NCBI RefSeq assembly: GCF_003261635.1 | Contig: NZ_QFXK01000037.1 | Coordinates: 49,213-113,212, forward strand | Origin: Kribbella monticola | GTDB lineage: Bacteria > Actinomycetota > Actinomycetes > Propionibacteriales > Kribbellaceae | DNA length: 64,000 nt | Direction of reading: 5' to 3' | In this document: piece after piece, positions 1 through 7,651 of the stretch | How the letters are laid out: every line of letters begins with the position of its first letter | Position numbering within the stretch: position 1 is the first letter of the stretch | The notes under the pieces: generated by a model | Seen by the model: the letters and a program-made list of their open reading frames with translations, nothing else | Databases searched by the model: none | Told to the model about the DNA's origin: nothing | Program-made: the position numbers and the translations under genes

Positions 1-174
1 CACGCAGTGCGGAATCGTGGCCGTGGCGTTGAGCTCCTGCCAGCCGCCGAGCAGGGACGCGGGATCCAGTCGTACCGCGCTCAACGCCAACGGCTCGAGC
101 TGCGGCCGCCGTCGCGGCGCGGCCGGGCCAGGGATCTGGGTACGGGCCGGGGCAGTACGAATGTGAGCGTTCAC
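1..174 (-). CDS. GH127 (DUF1680) beta-L-arabinofuranosidase-like protein, N-terminal fragment
   Basis: A minus-strand reading frame starts at a GTG (complement of 172-174), preceded by a GAGAGG ribosome binding site six bases upstream, and stays open to the left edge. The 58 visible residues end in the pattern LSAVRLDP...GGW.ELN...TIPHCV, which resembles the N-terminus of GH127/DUF1680 proteins (V.L.GG.W.....N...TIPH). The family removes beta-L-arabinofuranosyl units from plant glycans and glycoproteins. The start codon lies inside a LacI-type operator, and a LacI gene diverges on the other side, so sugar-dependent repression is likely. Only the N-terminus is visible, so the catalytic Glu/Cys residues cannot be checked. 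Confidence 0.6.
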   Translation of the reverse strand, partial: MNAHIRTAPARTQIPGPAAPRRRPQLEPLALSAVRLDPASLLGGWQELNATATIPHCV

Positions 175-177
175 ATT
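160..177. promoter_or_regulatory. LacI-family operator over the GH127 start codon
   Basis: AATGTGAGCGTTCACATT is an 18-bp site with perfect 7-bp arms (AATGTGA/TCACATT) around GCGT. It matches the classic LacI/GalR-family operator form. It covers the GTG start of the GH127 fragment, so binding would block transcription or initiation there. Its sequence differs from the two other LacI-type sites in this intergenic region. Confidence 0.7.
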
Positions 178-218
178 TTGCCTCTCGAAGCGGATGCCAA
201 GAAGAAGATGGGAAAGTT

Positions 219-236
219 AGAGAAAATTGTTTCCCG
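219..236. promoter_or_regulatory. LacI-type operator-like site, copy 1
   Basis: AGAGAAAATTGTTTCCCG has imperfect dyad symmetry (GAGAAAA against GTTTCCC). It matches the reverse complement of the site at 297-314 at 13 of 18 positions, with both outer half-sites conserved. Two related sites about 78 bp apart suggest cooperative binding or looping by the adjacent LacI protein. Confidence 0.5.
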
Positions 237-296
237 CCGGTCAACATAGAACTCCCGCCTGGTCCCGTCAAGACCCGGTCCAGCCGGTGTACCGTG

Positions 297-314
297 TGGG
301 AAAATCTTTTCTCA
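297..314. promoter_or_regulatory. LacI-type operator-like site, copy 2, upstream of lacI
   Basis: TGGGAAAATCTTTTCTCA has 8-bp arms TGGGAAAA and TTTTCTCA with one mismatch, the 18-bp geometry usual for LacI-family sites. It lies 43 bp upstream of the LacI start codon and shares its half-sites with 219-236. Autoregulation of the repressor is the simplest reading. Confidence 0.55.
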
Positions 315-356
315 CCGATCACCGCCCGCTACGCGCACAGAGCAGGAACGGCACCC

Positions 357-1376
357 ATGACTGACGAAACCGCCCCTCGGGCCACCACCGCGCGCCGGGT
401 CGGCATCGCAGATGTCGCCGCCCGGGCCGGGGTCTCCGTGGGCACCGTGTCGAAGGCGCTCAACGGCAGCGGCCGGCTTCGCGACGAGACCCGCGCCCGG
501 GTCCGAGCAGTCGCCGACGAACTCGGCTTCACCCCGATCAGCGTCGCGCGCAGCCTGCTGGCAGGGCGCACCTTCACCGTCGGCATCATCACCACCGACA
601 GCTACGGCCGGTTCGGGATCCCGGTGATGCGCGGCGCCGAGGACTCGCTCGCGGCCGGCGAGATGATCGCGTTCCTGTGCGACGGCCGCGACGATCCGAT
701 CCGCGAGCAGCACCACCTGGGCAAGCTCCTCGAGCGGCGGGTCGACGGCATCATCGTCGCGGGCCGTCGTACCGATCCGCGCCGCCCGATCGGCGCCGAC
801 CTGCCCGTTCCCGTGGTCTACGCCTTCGCGCCGAGCAGTGATCCGGCCGACTGCAGCGTCGTGAGCGACGAACGCGGTGCGGCCCAGCTCGCGGTGGAGC
901 ACCTCGTCAAGACCGGCCGCCGCCGCATCGCGCACATCACCGGTCCGCAGTCCCACGCCTCGGCCAACGAACGCGCGGCCGGCCTGGCCGACGCGCTCGC
1001 CGCCCACGACCTGGAACTGGTCGGTGATCCGTACTTCGGCAGCTGGACCGAGGCATGGGGGCGCTTCGCGGCGGCCCAACTCCTGCGTACACACGAAGAT
1101 GTCGACGGTGTGTTCTGCGGGAGCGACGTGATCGCCCGCGGCGTCACCGACGGACTGCGCGAGGCCGGCCTTTCCTTGCCCACGCAGGTCGGCGTCGTCG
1201 GCGTCGACAACTGGGGACTGGTCGCGGAGGCCGCCCGCCCACCGCTCACCACGGTCGACCTCGGCCTGGAGGAGATCGGCCGGCTGTCGGCCGAGCTCCT
1301 CCTCGACGCCATCAACGGCCACGCCCAGCCGGGTGTCCACGTCGTCCCCGGCCACCTGGTGGTGCGCGAGTCCTGA
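357..1376 (+). CDS. LacI-family transcriptional repressor
   Basis: This 339-residue sugar-responsive repressor opens with a LacI helix-turn-helix (about residues 15-60: IADVAARAGVSVGTVSKALN, then the hinge VARSLLAGRT). The rest is the periplasmic-binding-protein-like sensor domain (VGIITTDSYGRFGIPVMRG, VDGVFCGSD, VGVVGVDNWG). Start ATG 357 is chosen because the HTH begins soon after it and AGGA lies ten bases upstream; an upstream GTG at 294 would place coding sequence over an operator. It diverges from the GH127 gene, and the intergenic region carries LacI-type palindromes, so it probably controls arabinoside use and itself. The effector cannot be read from sequence. Confidence 0.9.
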   Translation: MTDETAPRATTARRVGIADVAARAGVSVGTVSKALNGSGRLRDETRARVRAVADELGFTPISVARSLLAGRTFTVGIITTDSYGRFGIPVMRGAEDSLAAGEMIAFLCDGRDDPIREQHHLGKLLERRVDGIIVAGRRTDPRRPIGADLPVPVVYAFAPSSDPADCSVVSDERGAAQLAVEHLVKTGRRRIAHITGPQSHASANERAAGLADALAAHDLELVGDPYFGSWTEAWGRFAAAQLLRTHEDVDGVFCGSDVIARGVTDGLREAGLSLPTQVGVVGVDNWGLVAEAARPPLTTVDLGLEEIGRLSAELLLDAINGHAQPGVHVVPGHLVVRES

Positions 1377-1404
1377 CTCCGACGGCCGCCTGGAAGCGGC
1401 TTCC

Positions 1405-1433
1405 TTGACAACGTTACTGAGTAGACTCATTAT
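1405..1433 (+). promoter_or_regulatory. sigma-70-type promoter for the oxidoreductase operon
   Basis: TTGACA at 1405-1410 is a perfect -35 hexamer and CATTAT at 1428-1433 a good -10, separated by exactly 17 bp. The promoter lies 39 bp before the ATG at 1472. A TetR-type palindrome fills the spacer and a second one follows the -10, so the promoter looks strong but tightly repressed. Confidence 0.75.
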
Positions 1434-1445
1434 TGAGTCAACTCA
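1418..1445. promoter_or_regulatory. two TGAGTNNACTCA palindromes (TetR-type operators)
   Basis: TGAGTAGACTCA (1418-1429) and TGAGTCAACTCA (1434-1445) are both perfect inverted repeats with identical 5-bp arms, spaced 16 bp start to start. The first sits between -35 and -10 and the second over the expected transcription start. The likely ligand is the TetR protein encoded at 3451-4053, at the end of the same gene set. Confidence 0.7.
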
Positions 1446-1471
1446 GATTAACTCGTGTGAAGGAAGCCGTC

Positions 1472-2467
1472 ATGCAAGCGTTCGTCGTCAGGCACTACAA
1501 GGGCCCGGTCGAGCCGGCCGATGTTCCCGAGCCGGTGGTCGGCGAACACGACGTCCTCGTCCAGGTCCGGGCGGCCGGGCTCAACCTGCTCGACGAGAAG
1601 ATCCGGACCGGCGAGTTCAAGCTGGTCCTGCCGTACAAATTGCCCCAGATCCTTGGCAACGACGTCGCCGGCACGGTGCTCGCCGTCGGCGCGAAGGTGC
1701 GCGGCTTCGCACCCGGTGACGAGGTCTACGCCCGGCCAGGCAAGGAGCGGATCGGCACCTTCGCGGAGCGCATCGCGGTCGCCGAGGCCGACCTGGCCCT
1801 CAAGCCGGTATCGGTCAGCTTCGAGGAAGCGGCCTCGCTGCCCTTGGTGGCCCTGACCGCTTGGCAGGCACTCGTCGAACGGGGCAACTTGCAACCCGGT
1901 CAACGAGTCCTCATCCACGGCGGCGCCGGCGGCGTCGGGACGATCGCGATCCAACTCGCCAAACACCTCGGCGCGACGGTCGCCACCACGGCCGGCAGCA
2001 GCAACGCCGACTTCGTCCGCGAACTCGGCGCCGACATCGTCATCGACTACCGAACTCAGGACTTCGAACAACTCCTCGACGGCTACGACCTGGTGCTGGA
2101 CAGCGTCGGCGGCAAGAACCTGGAGAAGTCCCTGCGCGTACTACGCCCTGGCGGCAAGGCAATCGGGATCGCCGGACCGCCCGACCCAGCGTTCGCTCGT
2201 GAGCTGGGCAAGAGCGCCGTACTCCGCCTGATGATGACGGTCCTCAGCAGCCGCATCCGCCGTCAGGCCCGCAGGCTCGGGGTGACGTACGAATTCCTCT
2301 TCATGCGCGCCGACGGCGACCAGCTTCGCCGGATCACCGCCCTCGTCGACGCCGGTGCCCTGCGAGCCGTCGTCGGCCGGGTCTTCGATTTCGACCAGAC
2401 CGTGCAGGCAATGCAATCGCTGGACCAGGGTGGCCTCCGCGGCAAGGCCGTTCTCAGCAGACGCTGA
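1472..2467 (+). CDS. NADP-dependent zinc-independent quinone oxidoreductase (MDR family)
   Basis: The 331-residue protein has the medium-chain dehydrogenase/reductase plan: an N-terminal GroES-like domain (GEHDVLVQVRAAGLNLLDEKI, GNDVAGTVLAVG) and a Rossmann domain with the nucleotide loop HGGAGGVGTIAIQLAKHLGA near residues 155-175. It lacks the structural zinc-binding Cys cluster, as quinone oxidoreductases do. ATG 1472 has GAAGGAAG six bases upstream; the frame is open further upstream but that would run over the operators. The expected role is NADPH-dependent reduction of quinones or reactive carbonyls in the cytoplasm. It leads an inducible set with the hydrolase and TetR that follow. Confidence 0.88.
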   Translation: MQAFVVRHYKGPVEPADVPEPVVGEHDVLVQVRAAGLNLLDEKIRTGEFKLVLPYKLPQILGNDVAGTVLAVGAKVRGFAPGDEVYARPGKERIGTFAERIAVAEADLALKPVSVSFEEAASLPLVALTAWQALVERGNLQPGQRVLIHGGAGGVGTIAIQLAKHLGATVATTAGSSNADFVRELGADIVIDYRTQDFEQLLDGYDLVLDSVGGKNLEKSLRVLRPGGKAIGIAGPPDPAFARELGKSAVLRLMMTVLSSRIRRQARRLGVTYEFLFMRADGDQLRRITALVDAGALRAVVGRVFDFDQTVQAMQSLDQGGLRGKAVLSRR

Positions 2468-2501
2468 CCACCAAACACCAACCACAGAAGGAGAACAGGA
2501 C

Positions 2502-3350
2502 ATGAAACCCACCGTCATCACCGCCTACAAGGATGCACCGACCCGCACCGTCGAGGCCGGCGGCGTCACCTACGCCTACCGCGAGCTGGGGCCGAAGGGC
2601 GGCATCCCCGTCGTCTTCTTCGTCCACCTCGCCGCGAATCTGGACAACTGGGACCCCCGGATCATCGACCCGATCGCCGCCGAGCACCATGTCGTTGCCT
2701 TCGACAACCGTGGCGTCGGCGCCTCCAGCGGCAGCGTTCCCGACAGCGTCGAGGCGATGGCCGACGACGCCGCGACCTTCATCGGCGCGCTCGGTTTCGA
2801 CAAGATCGACGTCTTCGGCTTCTCGCTCGGCGGCATGATCGCCCAGGCTCTCGTGGTCAAGCACCCCGGACTGGTTCGCAAGCTCGTCCTCACCGGCACC
2901 GGCCCTGCGGGTGGCAAGGGCATCGACAAGGTCGCCGGCACGACGTACTACGACATCGTGCGCGCGACCCTGACCCGCTCGGACCCGAAGGAGTTCCTCT
3001 TCTTCAACCGCAACGCCACCGGCAAGCCCGCCGCTCGTGCGTTCGTGAAGCGCCTCGAGGAGCGTGCTCAGGACCGCGACGCGCCGGTCAAGGTGAAGGC
3101 GTTCCAGACGCAACTCAAGGCGATCAAGAAGTGGGGACGCTCGACTCCCGCCGACCTCTCGCAGATCACTCAGCCCACCCTGATCGCCAACGGCGACAAC
3201 GATCGGATGGTCCCGTCGGCGCTCTCCGAAGACCTGCACCGCCGCATCAAGGGCTCGGAACTGGTCATCTACCCCGATTCCGGCCACGGCGGCATCTTCC
3301 AGTACCACGCCGAGTTCGCCCCCATCGCCGTCGAGTTCCTCGCCCGCTGA
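2502..3350 (+). CDS. alpha/beta hydrolase
   Basis: The 282-residue alpha/beta-hydrolase has the nucleophile elbow GFSLGG, an oxyanion region after strand 3 (FFVHLAANLDNW), a catalytic acid in NGDND and a catalytic His in SGHGG. The substrate is unknown; close families include esterases, haloperoxidase-like and C-C hydrolases. ATG 2502 follows AGAAGGAG at a spacing of 8, and the preceding gene stops 34 nt upstream, so it is probably co-transcribed from the operator-bearing promoter at 1405. It may act with the oxidoreductase on a common xenobiotic or metabolite. Confidence 0.88.
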   Translation: MKPTVITAYKDAPTRTVEAGGVTYAYRELGPKGGIPVVFFVHLAANLDNWDPRIIDPIAAEHHVVAFDNRGVGASSGSVPDSVEAMADDAATFIGALGFDKIDVFGFSLGGMIAQALVVKHPGLVRKLVLTGTGPAGGKGIDKVAGTTYYDIVRATLTRSDPKEFLFFNRNATGKPAARAFVKRLEERAQDRDAPVKVKAFQTQLKAIKKWGRSTPADLSQITQPTLIANGDNDRMVPSALSEDLHRRIKGSELVIYPDSGHGGIFQYHAEFAPIAVEFLAR

Positions 3351-3450
3351 CGACGTCATCGAGGCGCTCGGCTCCGTCTCGGCTTCCGTAGTACCAGCGA
3401 TAGCATCGGGGCCGTGAAGTAGGAGTCCGCAGCAGGGAAGGGAACCAGCC

Positions 3451-4053
3451 ATGCCACTCGACTCCCGACCCGTCGGCCGGCGGGAGCGGAACAAGCAGGA
3501 GAAGCTGGATCGCATCACCGCCGCCGCACGAGAGCTCTTCTCCGAGCGCGGTGTCGAGGAAGTCACCACGCAGGAGATCGCCGACAAGGCGGACATCGGC
3601 GCCGGCACCCTCTTCCTCTATGCCAAGAGCAAGGGCGAGCTCCTGCTCCTCGTGCAGAATTCCCTGTACGCCGATGCGCTCGCTCGAGGCCGGTCCGCTG
3701 CCGAGAACCTCAGCGACCCGCTCGACGCGGTGATGGCCATCGTCCGCCAGGTCGTCGAGTGCAACCGCAAACAGGTCGACAACGGCCGAACCTACCTGCG
3801 CGAAATCGTCTTCGGCGACCCGGAGGAACCCCACCACCGAGACGCCCTCTCCCTCACCGTTCAAACCGAGACCGCAATCGCCGAGGTACTCCAACGCAAC
3901 CAGCGCATCACCTCGAACGACGCTGCAACCCTCGCCCACATCATCTCCGCCATCATGTTCGTCAGCATGGCCGCCACCATCAACCGCACCAACCCAACCG
4001 ACGCGATCGTCGAGGAGATCAAGCACCAGGTCCGGGTCCTCTTGGCCCACTGA
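3451..4053 (+). CDS. TetR-family regulator
   Basis: The 200-residue protein has an N-terminal TetR helix-turn-helix (about residues 15-60: ITAAARELFSERGVEEVTTQEIADKADIGAGTLFLYAKSKGELLL) followed by a helical ligand-binding domain. A purine-rich ribosome binding site (AGGGAAGGGA) precedes the ATG. It lies 100 nt after the hydrolase on the same strand. No TGAGTNNACTCA copy lies directly upstream of it, so regulation probably runs through the operon promoter at 1405, giving a feedback loop. The inducer is unknown. Confidence 0.9.
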   Translation: MPLDSRPVGRRERNKQEKLDRITAAARELFSERGVEEVTTQEIADKADIGAGTLFLYAKSKGELLLLVQNSLYADALARGRSAAENLSDPLDAVMAIVRQVVECNRKQVDNGRTYLREIVFGDPEEPHHRDALSLTVQTETAIAEVLQRNQRITSNDAATLAHIISAIMFVSMAATINRTNPTDAIVEEIKHQVRVLLAH

Positions 4054-4194
4054 CGAGGCGGCGGAGCCGACACCCGCGCAACCCTCTTCGACCACCGCGA
4101 CCTCGCGGACCAGCATCCGGATGGCGACATCGGTCCGGGAGAAGCCGTCGATGGTGGCATCGCGGCACCCTGTCGACCCGTCGACCCGTCGGCG

Positions 4195-4250
4195 AGACGG
4201 CAGACGGCAGACGGCAGACGGCAGACGGCAGACGGCAGACGGCAGACGGC
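4195..4250 (+). repeat. eight perfect tandem copies of AGACGGC
   Basis: The 7-bp unit AGACGGC repeats eight times without error over 56 bp. A 7-bp unit is out of phase with codons, and no gene covers it. The 351-bp gap 4054-4404 that holds it otherwise contains only a short GTCGACCC duplication just before the array and the palindrome at 4311. Such arrays mutate by slippage and may vary between strains. Confidence 0.95.
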
Positions 4251-4310
4251 ACATAGTACCGGGACCGGTTCCGAAAACTCGGCGTACTTCTGCTGCCTCT
4301 TGAATTAAGT

Positions 4311-4329
4311 AAGGAAGTTAGCTTTCCTT
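4311..4329. promoter_or_regulatory. inverted repeat upstream of the secreted beta-helix protein
   Basis: AAGGAA (4311-4316) and TTCCTT (4324-4329) form an inverted repeat in a locally AT-rich stretch, 76 bp before the start of the ricin/beta-helix gene. Comparable GGAAA/TTTCC-type dyads occur upstream of secreted polysaccharide-degrading genes in actinomycetes (from memory), so this may be a carbon-control operator. Confidence 0.4.
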
Positions 4330-4404
4330 GGGCAGGTCGCTCCGAATGGCGCATTCCGATGTGCTTGGCCGGCGCCCGCCCCGACAACTTCAGAGGAGAG
4401 TCAG

Positions 4405-6645
4405 ATGACTCGAGGAGTCGCCCCACTCCGCCCCCCGCCCAGTCGCCGTCGCGTCTTCGGAGCGATTGCCGCGGCCGCGGCAGCAGCGGTGAGCACGACC
4501 GCGCTGACCGCGGTGGTGTCGTCGCCGCACGCGAGCGCCGCGATCTCACCGACCGGCTGGAACACGGTGGTGAGCAAGAACAGCAGCAAGTGTGTCGACG
4601 CGCGAGCCGCCGCGACCGCGAACGGAACCGCCGTACAGCAGCAGGCCTGCAACAGCACGACGGCGCAGCAATGGCAGTTCCAGCCGACCACTGACGGCTA
4701 CGTCCGGGTCAACGCATACAACAACGCAGCCCAGGCGCTCGACGTCACCAATGTCTCCGCCGCCGACAGTGCACCCATCCAACTCTGGTCCTACAGCAAC
4801 GGGCTGAACCAGCAATGGCTGCCGGTCGAAGAAGCCGACGGCGCGTACCACCTGGTCAACCGCAACAGCGGTAAGTGTCTCGACGTCCCCGGCGCCTCGA
4901 CCGCCGACCGTCTCCAACTGCAGCAGTACACCTGCAACGGAACTGCTGCCCAATCCTTCAGGGTCAACCCAGTGGACGGCACTCCCCCGACCGACCCGCC
5001 GACCGGCCAGCCCGACCTCGGCCCGAACGTCTCGATCTTCGACCCCTCGATGTCGAGCAGCACGATCCAGAACAAGTTGAACTCGGTCTTCAGCCAGCAG
5101 GAGCGCAACCAGTTCGGCGAGGAGCGGTTCGCGCTGCTGTTCAAGCCTGGTACTTACAACGTCAGCGCCAACGTCGGCTTCTACACCCAGGTGGCCGGTC
5201 TGGGCCTGACCCCGGACAGCGTGAACATCAACGGGGCCGTGCATGTCGAGGCCGACTGGTTCCCGCCGCAGAACGCTACTCAGAACTTCTGGCGTGGTGC
5301 CGAAGGTCTGACCATCACGCCACCCGGTGGCTTGGACCGATGGGCGGTCTCGCAGGCCGCGTCGTACCGGCGGAACCACCTCAAGGGCAACCTCGCGCTC
5401 GACGACGGCGGCTGGGCGAGCGGCGGGTACATGGCAGACACCGTTGTCGACGGGCAGGTCCGGTCGGGCAGTCAGCAGCAGTGGATCTCCCGGAACACCA
5501 ACTGGGGCAGTTGGACCGGCCAGAACTGGAACATGGTCTTCGTCGGCGCCCAGAACGCCCCGGCCGGCACCTTCCCGAATCCGCCGTACACGAAGGTCGC
5601 CCAGACCCCGGTGGTCCGCGAAAAGCCCTACCTGTACGTCGATGCTTCGGGCAACTACCAGGTGTTCGTGCCGGCCGTGCGGACCAACTCGGCCGGCCCG
5701 GGCTGGACCGGTGGCAACCCGGCCGGCCAGTCGTTGTCGATCAGCCAGTTCTACATCGTCAAGCCAGGCGCGACCGCGGCGACGATCAACGCACAGCTTG
5801 CCGACGGCAAGAACCTGCTGTTCACGCCGGGCGTCTACGGGCTGAGCGACACGCTTCGGATCATCCGGCCCGACACCGTCGTACTAGGCCTCGGTCTCGC
5901 CACTTTGATGCCGACGAGCGGAACGCAGTCGATCACGGTTGCCGATGTCGACGGTGTGAAGATCGCCGGGCTACTGATCGACGCGGCGCCGACGAATTCG
6001 CCGCTGCTGATGGAGATCGGGCCGTCCGGGTCGTCCGCCAACCACTCGGCCAACCCGACGTCGTTGCACGACGTGTACTTCCGGATCGGCGGTGCGGCCG
6101 TCGGCAAGGCGACCGAGACCCTGCGGATCAACAGCAACAACGTGATCATCGACCACACCTGGTTGTGGCGCGGCGACCACAGTTACGGGGTCGGCTGGAA
6201 CACCAACACGGCGGCCACCGGACTTGTTGTCAACGGCAACGACGTCACGGCGTACGGGCTGTTCGTCGAGCACTACCAGAAGTACCAGACGATCTGGAAC
6301 GGCAACGGGGGAAGGACGTACTTCTACCAGAACGAGATGCCGTACGACCCGCCGAACCAGTCCGCCTGGATGAACGGCTCCACCCGCGGCTACGCGGCGT
6401 ACAAGGTCGCCGATTCGGTCACCACGCACGAGGCGTGGGGCCTGGGCAGCTACTGCGTCTTCAACGACGACCCGAGCATCGTGGCCGACCGCGCCTTCGA
6501 AGTACCGAACAAACCAGGCGTGAAGTTCCACAGCATGGTCACCGTCTCCCTGGGCGGCAAGGGCGCCATCGCCCACATCATCAACACCACCGGCGGCCCC
6601 TCCAACTCCACCACCAACGTCGCCCAATGGACCAACTACCCCTGA
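4405..6645 (+). CDS. secreted ricin-lectin (CBM13) plus right-handed beta-helix protein, probable carbohydrate-active enzyme
   Basis: The 746-residue exported protein begins with a Tat-like signal (SRRRVFGAIAAAAAAA) and an ASA cleavage site near residue 47. Residues about 50-190 form a ricin-B/CBM13 lectin with repeated QxW motifs (AQQWQF, NQQWLP, AQSFRV). A TDPPTGQP linker leads to about 540 residues with the features of a parallel beta-helix (FKPGTYNVS, LLFTPGVYGLSDTLRI, repeated NNVIIDHTWLWRG-like turns). Similar actinomycete proteins are often labelled adenylyl cyclase or coagulation factor 5/8 type, which the sequence does not support. It probably binds and cleaves an extracellular polysaccharide; the catalytic residues are unknown. 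AGAGGAG precedes the start. Confidence 0.8.
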   Translation: MTRGVAPLRPPPSRRRVFGAIAAAAAAAVSTTALTAVVSSPHASAAISPTGWNTVVSKNSSKCVDARAAATANGTAVQQQACNSTTAQQWQFQPTTDGYVRVNAYNNAAQALDVTNVSAADSAPIQLWSYSNGLNQQWLPVEEADGAYHLVNRNSGKCLDVPGASTADRLQLQQYTCNGTAAQSFRVNPVDGTPPTDPPTGQPDLGPNVSIFDPSMSSSTIQNKLNSVFSQQERNQFGEERFALLFKPGTYNVSANVGFYTQVAGLGLTPDSVNINGAVHVEADWFPPQNATQNFWRGAEGLTITPPGGLDRWAVSQAASYRRNHLKGNLALDDGGWASGGYMADTVVDGQVRSGSQQQWISRNTNWGSWTGQNWNMVFVGAQNAPAGTFPNPPYTKVAQTPVVREKPYLYVDASGNYQVFVPAVRTNSAGPGWTGGNPAGQSLSISQFYIVKPGATAATINAQLADGKNLLFTPGVYGLSDTLRIIRPDTVVLGLGLATLMPTSGTQSITVADVDGVKIAGLLIDAAPTNSPLLMEIGPSGSSANHSANPTSLHDVYFRIGGAAVGKATETLRINSNNVIIDHTWLWRGDHSYGVGWNTNTAATGLVVNGNDVTAYGLFVEHYQKYQTIWNGNGGRTYFYQNEMPYDPPNQSAWMNGSTRGYAAYKVADSVTTHEAWGLGSYCVFNDDPSIVADRAFEVPNKPGVKFHSMVTVSLGGKGAIAHIINTTGGPSNSTTNVAQWTNYP

Positions 6646-6658
6646 CCCCGATCAAGGT

Positions 6659-6684
6659 CTCGGTCGAGCTGCCCCTCGACCGAG
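6659..6684 (+). terminator. hairpin after the beta-helix gene
   Basis: CTCGGTCGAG and CTCGACCGAG form a perfect 10-bp stem with a 6-nt loop, 14 nt after the stop codon. There is no clear U tract, as is common for actinobacterial terminators. Confidence 0.65.
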
Positions 6685-6695
6685 CCCTTCCCCCC

Positions 6696-6729
6696 AACGC
6701 CCTGCTGCATGTCAGGACCGCAGGGCGTT
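6696..6729. repeat. 10-bp inverted repeat between two genes
   Basis: AACGCCCTGC (6696-6705) pairs perfectly with GCAGGGCGTT (6720-6729) around a 14-nt loop. It may be a second terminator for the upstream gene or an mRNA structure ahead of the MazG-like gene, which starts about 46 nt later. Confidence 0.5.
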
Positions 6730-6774
6730 GCGGGCGCCCTCGCGCAGAGTGTCGGTGGGGGGTGGTTGGGTGGG

Positions 6775-7092
6775 GTGGTGGAGATCGAGGAGTTGTCGGG
6801 GCGGTTGGAGAAGTTGTCGGCGCGGTACGGGGAGGTGCTGGGGTTCGAGCGGGACGGGGACTGGTTTCTGTTGAAGTTGCAGGAGGAGGTGGGTGAGCTC
6901 ACTCAGGCTTACCTGCAGGTGACCGGTCGGGCGCGGACCAAGGGGAAGTCGGCCGAAGAGATCCGCGACGGGTTCCAGTTGGAGTTCGCCGATGTGTTCT
7001 GTCAGTTGCTGCTGCTGGCTCGGCACTTCGACGTCGACGTACCGCGGGAGATCGAGCGGAAGTGGCTCTCCCACGAGAGCGCTTTGCGGTAG
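6775..7092 (+). CDS. MazG-like nucleotide pyrophosphohydrolase
   Basis: The 105-residue all-alpha protein matches the MazG/phosphoribosyl-ATP pyrophosphatase-like superfamily: KLQEEVGELTQAYLQ supplies the first ExxE metal-binding helix and LEFADVFCQLLLLARHFD the second acidic ExxD helix. Such proteins hydrolyse nucleoside triphosphates to monophosphates, often as house-cleaning enzymes. The start is one of two adjacent GTG codons (6775 or 6778) after a G-rich stretch; the frame stays open upstream to 6709 but that segment lies in the preceding inverted repeat. Substrate cannot be inferred. Confidence 0.75.
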   Translation: MVEIEELSGRLEKLSARYGEVLGFERDGDWFLLKLQEEVGELTQAYLQVTGRARTKGKSAEEIRDGFQLEFADVFCQLLLLARHFDVDVPREIERKWLSHESALR

Positions 7093-7093
7093 G

Positions 7094-7651
7094 TCAGGCG
7101 GCGGCGCGGGCTGGTTGGGCGGTTTTGAGGAGTACGGCGAGCATCGCCAGCGGCGCGAGCAGGACGACCGCGCCGATGGCGATCTCCAGCCAGGTCGGCA
7201 GTGAGGCCTCGATTTCGAGGAACGTGATCGCGCCGGCGAAGCCGAACGGCCAGACCAAGGTGCCGAGGAGCTTCTCCTTGAGATTCCAGCGGTCCGCGGT
7301 CCACAGCAGATACACGCCGATGAACCAGCCGAAGAAGAGCACCAGGCCGCCGAAGAGCAGGAACAGCAGCGTCACCACTTCGCGGCCTCGAACGCGCGGC
7401 CGGTACCGGTCGACCAGCACCAGCCCATCGGTGGCCGCGGCAACGATCTCGTCCGGATCCCCCAGCCTGGCCAGCATCGCGCGCACCTCCGCCGCGCTGG
7501 ACACCCCGGCCGCCCGCTCCTCGTCGATGTGGGCGCTGACCTCCGCGACGAGTTCCGTACGCCGTTCAGCCGGCAACGGGTCAGCCGCCTTCGCCAGATA
7601 GTCCAAGTAGGCATCGACCAGCCGGTCCGCCTCGTTCTGCACGTTCGTCAT
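7094..7651 (-). CDS. HAAS/DUF1700-type membrane protein, partner of PadR
   Basis: The 185-residue protein has an N-terminal soluble helical domain (VDAYLDYLAKAADPLPAERRTELVAEV...; a HAAS-type domain) and about four membrane helices (EVVTLLFLLFGGLVLFFGWF and later segments). Its ATG overlaps the PadR stop as ATGA, a pairing widely seen between PadR regulators and HAAS proteins. The function is unknown; the context suggests a membrane-stress or sensor role under PadR control. The C-terminus ends 1 nt from the MazG-like stop on the opposite strand. Confidence 0.8.
   Translation of the reverse strand: MTNVQNEADRLVDAYLDYLAKAADPLPAERRTELVAEVSAHIDEERAAGVSSAAEVRAMLARLGDPDEIVAAATDGLVLVDRYRPRVRGREVVTLLFLLFGGLVLFFGWFIGVYLLWTADRWNLKEKLLGTLVWPFGFAGAITFLEIEASLPTWLEIAIGAVVLLAPLAMLAVLLKTAQPARAAA

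Noticed and set aside
4054..4254. Minus-strand frame that might be a gene remnant beside the heptamer array
   Set aside because: The encoded segment looks partly coding, but it overlaps the TetR gene antisense and the repeat, and no family is recognised.
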